From positions 1-20,306 of the forward strand of contig DATBMY010000315.1 of assembly GCA_036554605.1 (NCBI GenBank): DNA of 20,306 nt, read 5' to 3'. This DNA is from DATBMY01 sp036554605. GTDB lineage: Bacteria > Acidobacteriota > Blastocatellia > UBA7656. The translations under genes and the position numbers were made by a program. The notes under the pieces are model-generated. The model saw nothing but the letters and a program-made list of their open reading frames with translations. It did not search any database and had not been told where the DNA came from. Numbering within the stretch: position 1 is the first letter of the stretch; each line of letters opens with the position of its first letter. This document shows, in pieces, positions 15,588 through 20,306 of this stretch.

Positions 15588-16130
15588 ATGCGATTTATGA
15601 ATTTGAAACGAATCATCGGGCTAGCTCTATTGCTCACCCTGACCGCGCTCGCGCCCGCGTCAATTCATGCGGACGACAACCGCGCTCCTGAATTGCCATC
15701 GCCCGCCTGCGATGAATTGCAGGTCCCGGCGGGACATAAAGTCTCTTTCCATGTCTATGCGCTGGGCGTGCAGAAATACAGATGGAACGGCACCAGCTGG
15801 CTCTTTTTAGGGCCGGAAGCGACCTTATACGCCGACGCCAACTATCGCGGGAAAGTCGGCACTCACTACGGCGGCCCCACCTGGGAGAGCAACAGCGGCA
15901 GCCTCGTGGTCGGCGAGCGTATGGCAGGCTGCTCGGCGGACCCGACCGCCATCGACTGGCTGCTGCTTCGCGCGGTCGAGACCGATGGCCCCGGCATTTT
16001 TAGCAAAGTGACCTTCATCCAGCGGGTAAACACCGTAGGCGGCAGAGCGCCCGCCGAATCCGGCGTCGTCGGCGAAGAGAGAAGAATTCCTTACACGACC
16101 GAATATTACTTCTACCGCGCGGGGAACTGA
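15588..16130 (+). CDS. Secreted DUF3455 family protein
   Basis: The 180-residue product has a signal peptide (MRFMNLKR, a hydrophobic core, and cleavage probably after SIHA near residue 29). The mature part shows the DUF3455 pattern: LQVPAGHKVSFHVYALGVQKYRW, then APEATLYAD-like GPEATLYAD, GTHYGGPTWE, DWLLLRAVE, VTFIQRVNT.GG and a closing PYTTEYYFYR. (Only short pieces of the first segment are diagnostic.) The function of DUF3455 is not established; the family is secreted and found in many soil bacteria and fungi. ATG 15588 is chosen because AAGGAG (15575-15580) sits 7 nt upstream; a TTG at 15567 would put the ribosome site inside the gene. It is the first of four tandem genes with near-identical ribosome sites. 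Confidence 0.88.
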   Translation: MRFMNLKRIIGLALLLTLTALAPASIHADDNRAPELPSPACDELQVPAGHKVSFHVYALGVQKYRWNGTSWLFLGPEATLYADANYRGKVGTHYGGPTWESNSGSLVVGERMAGCSADPTAIDWLLLRAVETDGPGIFSKVTFIQRVNTVGGRAPAESGVVGEERRIPYTTEYYFYRAGN

Positions 16131-16150
16131 TAAGTCAGACCGGGAAAGAC

Positions 16151-16184
16151 GGCGGCGGCTCTCCAGCAATTTCGAGCCGCCGCC
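16151..16184 (+). terminator. Strong GC stem-loop after the DUF3455 gene
   Basis: GGCGGCGGCTC (16151-16161) and GAGCCGCCGCC (16174-16184) are perfect 11-bp arms with a 12-nt loop, beginning 20 nt after the stop codon. It is likely a transcription barrier or mRNA 3'-end stabiliser. No T-run follows directly (the nearest, CTTTT, is about 15 nt on), so a classical rho-independent terminator is uncertain. Confidence 0.5.
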
Positions 16185-16267
16185 CGGGTCAAGGAGACTT
16201 TTAAGAAAAACAGCGATCAACAACGAGAACTATGGAAAGAATTAACCAGACTATAAGGAGAGAAACA

Positions 16268-17092
16268 ATGAATGCAACGATCACATCGGCTTCGGAAACG
16301 ATAAGCTTGAAGTCCAGGCTGAAGGCTACCTGGATGTCGGGCGATTTCGACAAAATCGCTCAAATCATCGCGGCGGGCGGCGCGGAATTTATCGCGCGCT
16401 TGCAGCTAACGCCCGGCGCGCAACTGCTTGATGTAGCTTGCGGCACCGGCAACCTTTCGTTCCCGGCGGCGCGTGCGGGCGCGGACGTGACCGGCGTGGA
16501 TATCGCGACGAACTTACTGGCGACGGCGCGCTCAAGAGCGCAAGCCGAAGGTATCGCAATCCAATTCGACGAGGGCGATGCTGAAGCCCTGCCTTACCGG
16601 GATGGCGCGTTCGATGAAATCGTGACGATGTTCGGCGCGATGTTCGCCCCGCAACCTCATCTGGTCGCCGAGGAATTAGCGCGCGTATGCCGCCCCGGCG
16701 GGCGCGTCGCGATGGCGAACTGGACGCCGGCCGGCTTCATCGGCCAGCTATTCAAAATCACAAGCCAGCACGTGCCGCCGCCGCCGATGCCCTCGCCGCT
16801 GTTGTGGGGCAACGAGGCAGTAGTGCGCGAACGCTTGCGCGACGGCTTTACAAACATACAGTTCATCCGGCGCGACCTCATCATGGCCTTCCCTATGACG
16901 CCGCCCGAGGCGGTCGAGTTTTTCCGCACCTGGTACGGCCCCACGCTGCGCGCGTTTGCGGCGCTCGATGAAGCGGGACAGTACGCCTTGCGCCGCGACC
17001 TTGAGCTGCTTTGGACGGAGCATAACCGCGCGACGGACGGCACGACTCGCATCGTCGCCGAATACCTGGAAGTCAGAGCCACGCGCGACTGA
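16268..17092 (+). CDS. Class I SAM-dependent methyltransferase
   Basis: The product has 274 residues. SAM-binding motif I is LLDVACGTGNLSFPAAR (about 53-69), with the acidic motif II GVDIA after strand 2. GDAEALPYRDGAFD and the RVCRPGGRVAMANW segment are typical of the UbiE/Coq5-like and Methyltransf_11/25 families. It transfers a methyl group from SAM to a small molecule that cannot be named from sequence. It is cytoplasmic. ATG 16268 has AAGGAG (16255-16260) 7 nt upstream; an upstream ATG at 16232 lacks a site. It lies between the DUF3455 and diiron genes in the same orientation, but the hairpin at 16151-16184 and the 89-nt gap downstream suggest partly independent transcription. Confidence 0.9.
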   Translation: MNATITSASETISLKSRLKATWMSGDFDKIAQIIAAGGAEFIARLQLTPGAQLLDVACGTGNLSFPAARAGADVTGVDIATNLLATARSRAQAEGIAIQFDEGDAEALPYRDGAFDEIVTMFGAMFAPQPHLVAEELARVCRPGGRVAMANWTPAGFIGQLFKITSQHVPPPPMPSPLLWGNEAVVRERLRDGFTNIQFIRRDLIMAFPMTPPEAVEFFRTWYGPTLRAFAALDEAGQYALRRDLELLWTEHNRATDGTTRIVAEYLEVRATRD

Positions 17093-17099
17093 CGCGCAC

Positions 17100-17143
17100 G
17101 AGCGGCTATCGCTTAACCGGGTGCGGCGATGGACGAACCGCTC
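17100..17143 (+). promoter_or_regulatory. Leader element, copy 1, upstream of the diiron gene
   Basis: The block GGCTATCGCTTA (17104-17115) followed by TGCGGCGAT (17122-17130) is repeated at 18173-18200. It begins 78 nt before ATG 17182. GAGCGG (17100-17105) pairs with CCGCTC (17138-17143), and ATCGC with GCGAT inside, so a stem-loop is possible but less perfect than in copy 2. Confidence 0.5.
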
Positions 17144-17181
17144 AGTTGAAGCGCCCTGATAGATATATAGGAGAAAGTAAC

Positions 17182-18102
17182 ATGCAGTCTGTAAACCACC
17201 GGTTCACTTATAAAGAGGCTCTTGCGGCATCCGAGAAGATCGGCTGGCGCGTCGAAGATATCATAGGGGATGATAAACGATTCGATTTTACAAAACCCTT
17301 CATGCCGGAATCGCTCGCCAGGGTCAACTCTCTGACGTTTCTCACGGCGTACGAGCAGAGGTTGTTGAACCAGATTCGAGGGCACGCATACCTGGTTATT
17401 TTCGGGCTGGTCGAGGAGTTCATCCTCCCGTTCGTGCTCGATCACGCCCGCCCACGGCTTCAGGGCGACGATTATCGCGTGCGCGCGTTCCTGCAATTCG
17501 CGAGCGAGGAGGCGAAGCACATCCATCTGTTCAAGCGCTTTCGCGAAGAGTTCGAGCGCGGTTTCGGCGTGAGATGCGAAGTCATCGGCCCGCCCGAGGA
17601 GATCGCCAAAGCGGTGCTTGCACACCACCCGCTCGGGATCGCGCTGGCGATCTTACATATCGAATGGATGACGCAGCGCCACTACCTCGACAGCGTCAAG
17701 GATGACCAGCAGCTCGACCCTATGTTCAAGAGCCTGTTGCGCCATCACTGGATGGAAGAGGCGCAACACGCAAGGCTCGATACGCTTATGGTCGAGGCGC
17801 TCGCCGCGCCGCTCAGCGAGCAAGAGATCTCCCGCGCGGTCGACGAATATCTGGAGATCGGAGCATTTCTCGATGGCGGATTGAATCAGCAGTTGCAGCT
17901 CGATCTCGAAAGCCTGACTCGCGCCACCGGACGCAAGCTCTCCGCGGGCGAGCGCGACGAGTACGCTGATGTTCAGCGGCAGGCGAACCGCTGGACCTAT
18001 CTCGGATCGGGGATGACTCACCAGAACTTCCTCTCGACGCTTGCAAGAATCCACACCGGCGCAAGAGAGCGCATAGAGCAGATTGCTCCCGCATTTTGTT
18101 GA
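17182..18102 (+). CDS. AurF-like diiron oxygenase candidate (ferritin-like four-helix protein)
   Basis: The 306-residue, largely helical protein carries the diiron pattern: E78/E79 (GLVEEF), E110-x2-H113 (SEEAKH), E161 (HIEW) and E193-x2-H196 (EEAQH). An additional His189 sits four residues before E193. The His-x3-Glu-x2-His arrangement matches the extra-histidine site I recall for the p-aminobenzoate N-oxygenase AurF (His223/Glu227/His230). This favours an O2-activating N-oxygenase-like enzyme over a plain ferritin or R2-type protein. The substrate is unknown; the methyltransferase and haloperoxidase-like neighbours hint at small-molecule tailoring. ATG 17182 is preceded by AGGAG (17169-17173) at 8 nt; a start at 17146 would lack a site. 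It is cytoplasmic, with no signal peptide. Confidence 0.75.
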   Translation: MQSVNHRFTYKEALAASEKIGWRVEDIIGDDKRFDFTKPFMPESLARVNSLTFLTAYEQRLLNQIRGHAYLVIFGLVEEFILPFVLDHARPRLQGDDYRVRAFLQFASEEAKHIHLFKRFREEFERGFGVRCEVIGPPEEIAKAVLAHHPLGIALAILHIEWMTQRHYLDSVKDDQQLDPMFKSLLRHHWMEEAQHARLDTLMVEALAAPLSEQEISRAVDEYLEIGAFLDGGLNQQLQLDLESLTRATGRKLSAGERDEYADVQRQANRWTYLGSGMTHQNFLSTLARIHTGARERIEQIAPAFC

Positions 18103-18168
18103 ACGGGCATTGCACGCATAAAGGTAGTTCTTACTTTTTCAAATGATTTTGAAGTTAGGACAAAGATC

Positions 18169-18208
18169 GGGTGGCTATCGCTTACTTTGGATGCGGCGAT
18201 AGCCATCC
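18169..18208 (+). promoter_or_regulatory. Leader element, copy 2, with strong stem-loop upstream of the haloperoxidase-like gene
   Basis: TGGCTATCGC (18172-18181) and GCGATAGCCA (18196-18205) are perfect 10-bp arms with a 14-nt loop, extendable by G-U and two G-C pairs to 18169-18208. The sequence is homologous to copy 1 and begins (at 18173) exactly 78 nt before the inferred TTG start at 18251. It may be a shared regulatory leader or a mobile hairpin element that landed twice. Confidence 0.55.
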
Positions 18209-18250
18209 CCTGAATCGGCGCATCCTGAAAATAATTAGGAGATGACTACA

Positions 18251-19558
18251 TTGAATAACAATCAACTTCTCAAGTCACTTTTGACGATGTTTTTCTTACT
18301 CTGCGGCCAGACGGTTATCTGGGCGCAGCCTAAAGACGCGGCCACTTTGCCCGCTTCTGATGAAGATGTCGTATTGCAATGGAATCGCGTTTTGATGGAG
18401 ACCATTCTCACTCCCGGGCAACACCCGCCGACGGTTATGCACGCGCGAAGCTTCGCGATGATGCACGCGGCGATGTTCGACGCCGTCAATTCCATCGACG
18501 CCACACACACGCCTTATTTAACGGACGTGCCGGGGTCGAAAAACGCATCGATCGAAGCGGCCGCCGCGCAGGCCGCGCATGGTATATTAGCGGCCCTGTA
18601 TCCAACCCGGCTGGCGAGCTTTGACGCGGAGCTGGCCAGCTCGCTCGAAGGAATCGATGAAAACCGCGCCCAGCAAGGCATCAGAGTCGGTAAGATTGTC
18701 GCCGACCGGCTGCTGTCGGCTCGCGTGAACGACGGCTGGAATGTTCCGCCGCCGCCTTATCTTTTGCCGAACACTCCGGGCAACTGGCAGCCTACCCCTC
18801 CGGGCAATGCTGCCGCGACCTTTACCCACTACCCGGCCGTGCTGCCATTCGTCCTGACTTCGGGCTACCAGTTTATCCCCAACGCGCCGCCCGACATGAC
18901 GAGCGAGGAATATACGGCAAGTTTCAAGGAGGTCAAAGAACTCGGCTCCGCCACGAGCGCAACGCGCACACCCGATCAGACTCAGGTGGCGCGGCTGTGG
19001 GCGGGCGTAGGCACGCCGACCAACTTTACCTTCGTCTGGAACAACGTCGCTCGCACCGTGGCCCTTGATCGCGGCCTGACGACCGTCGAGAAAGCGAGGT
19101 TGTTCGCGCTGATCAACATCTCTCATCACGACGCGCTTCAGACTTCGTTCGCGAGCAAATTCCAGTACGGGACGTGGCGCCCGGTCACTGCCATCCGCCG
19201 CGCGGATGAGGACGGCAACCCGGACACCGCGGCCGATGCCGCATGGACATCGCTCAACCCTAACCCGCCATACCCGTCCTACGCGGGGAACATGGCCACG
19301 CTGTCGACTGCGCAGTCAACGATGCTCGCCATGTTTTTTGGGCGCGACGATATTCGCTTTGACCACACCTGGGAAGGGGCCGGCGGAGCGACGCGGTCTT
19401 ATGTGGGGTTCGATGCAATGGCGAACGAAGCAGCGCGAAGCCGCGTTTACGGCGGCATACATTTCACGTTCGACAACGTCGCCGGGCAATCCATAGGGCG
19501 GAATGTGGCGAACTACATTTTTCAGAATTATATGCGACCGCGCCAGTGCGTCCGCTAG
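18251..19558 (+). CDS. Vanadium-dependent haloperoxidase-like / PAP2-fold secreted protein
   Basis: The 435-residue protein has an N-terminal signal peptide (hydrophobic core LLTMFFLLCGQTVIWA, cut before QP). Its helical core matches bacterial vanadium haloperoxidase-like proteins: VMHARSFAMMHAAMFDAVNSI early on, then the vanadate-pocket motifs KFQYGTWRP (Lys and Arg seven apart) and SRVYGGIHF (Arg and His six apart). The expected middle motif, PSGH in Curvularia chloroperoxidase, reads PSYAGN (19274-19291), so the Ser and the acid-base His appear replaced. Activity is therefore uncertain: halide oxidation, phosphatase or another role. TTG 18251 is chosen because AGGAG (18237-18241) lies 9 nt upstream; ATG 18242 directly abuts that site. 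It is the last of four tandem genes. Confidence 0.8.
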   Translation: MNNNQLLKSLLTMFFLLCGQTVIWAQPKDAATLPASDEDVVLQWNRVLMETILTPGQHPPTVMHARSFAMMHAAMFDAVNSIDATHTPYLTDVPGSKNASIEAAAAQAAHGILAALYPTRLASFDAELASSLEGIDENRAQQGIRVGKIVADRLLSARVNDGWNVPPPPYLLPNTPGNWQPTPPGNAAATFTHYPAVLPFVLTSGYQFIPNAPPDMTSEEYTASFKEVKELGSATSATRTPDQTQVARLWAGVGTPTNFTFVWNNVARTVALDRGLTTVEKARLFALINISHHDALQTSFASKFQYGTWRPVTAIRRADEDGNPDTAADAAWTSLNPNPPYPSYAGNMATLSTAQSTMLAMFFGRDDIRFDHTWEGAGGATRSYVGFDAMANEAARSRVYGGIHFTFDNVAGQSIGRNVANYIFQNYMRPRQCVR

Positions 19559-19596
19559 GCGGCGGAGATTTGGCAGGCCGCTGTTTCAATTATCGA

Positions 19597-19615
19597 GGCG
19601 GTTCCGAGAACCGCC
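19597..19615 (+). terminator. Stem-loop downstream of the haloperoxidase-like gene
   Basis: GGCGGTTC (19597-19604) and GAACCGCC (19608-19615) pair perfectly around CGA, 38 nt after the stop codon, followed by AAAAAATTT. The tract after the stem is A-rich rather than T-rich on the plus strand, so termination by this hairpin alone is uncertain. Confidence 0.4.
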
Positions 19616-19642
19616 AAAAAATTTCGCGCGGATGACTTGAGC

Positions 19643-19672
19643 CGGTAGGATTTCCACCCGGTATTCCTACCG
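19643..19672. repeat. Second stem-loop in the intergenic region
   Basis: CGGTAGGA (19643-19650) and TCCTACCG (19665-19672) are perfect 8-bp arms with a 14-nt loop. It lies between the first hairpin and the promoter. Its function is unknown; it could be an mRNA 3'-end structure or an operator. Confidence 0.35.
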
Positions 19673-19795
19673 CTCATCTCATCCTTGCAAATATTGAAAA
19701 CCACAAGTTCAAACAAAAAGAGCCTGCTCTGGCCTTCGCGCCGCCTTCGTCATCTTAAACCCATCGTTGCGTATTCCCGGCCGCTTTCGCTCGCA

Positions 19796-19804
19796 TGTTA
19801 TAAT
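19796..19804 (+). promoter_or_regulatory. Extended -10 promoter of the ECF sigma gene
   Basis: TGTTATAAT is a perfect extended -10 (TGnTATAAT). No good -35 lies 17 nt upstream, as is usual for extended -10 promoters. Transcription would start near 19811 and leave a leader of about 80 nt before GTG 19892. Confidence 0.5.
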
Positions 19805-19891
19805 CGCGGGCTATTTGCGAATGGGAATTATGTTAAGAAACAAAACTACCGGGCTCCTTTCGTCAGGGTCAAATAGTAACAGGAGCAGGCC

Positions 19892-20306
19892 GTGACCGTG
19901 TTCAGGGTGAACGAGGGAACGCAATTGGGTGAACTGGTAAGGCGAATCGTCGCCGGAGATGCGCCCGCTGAAGAAGAGCTGGTTCGTCGCTACAAAGACG
20001 GCGTCTCCATCATAATCGGGAGAGTCGTCCAGAACGGTTTTGTCGCGGAAGACATATCCCAGGAGACGTTTAAGAAAGCCCTGGAGAAAATAAGACATGG
20101 AGACGTGCGCGAGCCCGACCGGCTCTCCGGATTTATCTGCTCGATAGCCAGGAATCTCGCCATTGATTATGCTCGAAAAGAGAGGAAGGCGACGAAAGAA
20201 ACAGAGGTCGGAAGCAGCGAACAGATTCCAGATCCTTCCTTAGACCAGTTTGAACAGCTCTGGCGCAAGCAAAGGGCCGAGCTTGTGCGCCAGGTTATCA
20301 ACGAGT
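19892..20306 (+). CDS. ECF sigma-70 factor, 3' end outside window
   Basis: The frame from GTG 19892 stays open to the window edge (138 complete codons). Residues about 10-95 form sigma region 2: LVRRIVAGDAPAEEELVRRY, the core-binding AEDISQETFKKALEKI, and SGFICSIARNLAIDYARKERK with the promoter-melting and -10-recognition helix. (Each is a common ECF landmark.) The segment LWRKQRAELVRQVINE at the edge starts the linker to region 4, which is not in the window. AGGAG (19881-19885) lies 6 nt before the GTG, and stop codons just upstream exclude an earlier start; GTG 19898 is an alternative. Length so far and motif layout fit a normal ECF sigma, unlike the longer one at 9692. An anti-sigma gene may follow outside the window. 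Confidence 0.88.
   Translation, partial: MTVFRVNEGTQLGELVRRIVAGDAPAEEELVRRYKDGVSIIIGRVVQNGFVAEDISQETFKKALEKIRHGDVREPDRLSGFICSIARNLAIDYARKERKATKETEVGSSEQIPDPSLDQFEQLWRKQRAELVRQVINE

Larger units (their letters stand above)
19559..19891. other. Gene-free intergenic region with two stem-loops and a promoter
   Basis: These 333 nt hold no supported gene. A small open frame at 19685-19876 starts with TTG, has no ribosome site and covers the promoter, so it is not called. The region contains hairpins at 19597-19615 and 19643-19672 and the extended -10 box at 19796-19804. Confidence 0.7.

Noticed and set aside
18242..18250. ATG 18242 as start of the haloperoxidase-like gene
   Set aside because: AGGAG ends at 18241, leaving no spacer; TTG 18251 gives a 9-nt spacer and the same 78-nt leader distance as the diiron gene.
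19685..19876. Small open frame of 63 codons
   Set aside because: TTG start without ribosome site, overlaps the extended -10 promoter, and shows no protein-like features.

Overview
The window looks like a chromosomal segment of a GC-rich, Gram-negative-type bacterium. Three traits make Acidobacteriota (Blastocatellia-like) the best guess: a large exported TPR-CHAT protein beside an atypical sigma factor and zinc-finger anti-sigma pair, a second ECF sigma factor, and a DUF3455 protein. This is inference from family content; there is no rRNA or marker gene in the window. No tRNA, rRNA, CRISPR array, insertion sequence or phage gene was recognised.

Layout. (1) 2-184: the 3' end of an unrecognised gene, followed by a metallo-beta-lactamase/double-rhodanese sulfur-metabolism protein (287-1687, +) with its own promoter-like sequence overlapped by a perfect palindrome. 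(2) 1775-7872, minus strand: a compact six-gene nitrate module transcribed from about 7.9 kb towards 1.8 kb. In order it encodes a heme-b-like membrane protein with CxxC pairs, a NasA/NarB-type molybdopterin nitrate reductase, a four-cluster Fe-S protein, a Rieske protein with a twin-arginine N-terminus, a small two-helix membrane protein and a NarK-type transporter. The order suggests a quinol-linked, membrane-attached nitrate reductase built on an assimilatory-type catalytic subunit. (3) 7992-9488, minus: a Rossmann-fold SDR/NmrA protein fused to DUF2867.

(4) 9692-15425: a signalling locus. A 349-residue sigma factor with a long insert is followed, in the same frame after one TGA, by a membrane-spanning anti-sigma-like protein with two zinc-finger (ZAS-like) motifs. 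A 1089-residue protein with a signal peptide, nine TPRs and a CHAT caspase-like protease domain lies convergent to them. The anti-sigma C-terminal region and the CHAT protein are both predicted outside the cytoplasm, so protease-controlled release of the sigma factor is a testable idea.

(5) 15588-19558, plus: four tandem genes with near-identical ribosome binding sites, encoding a secreted DUF3455 protein, a SAM methyltransferase, an AurF-like diiron oxygenase candidate and a vanadium-haloperoxidase-like protein with altered active-site residues. The last two share a homologous hairpin-containing leader placed exactly 78 nt before each inferred start. (6) 19559-19891: a gene-free stretch with two stem-loops and an extended -10 promoter, leading into an ECF sigma factor cut by the window end.
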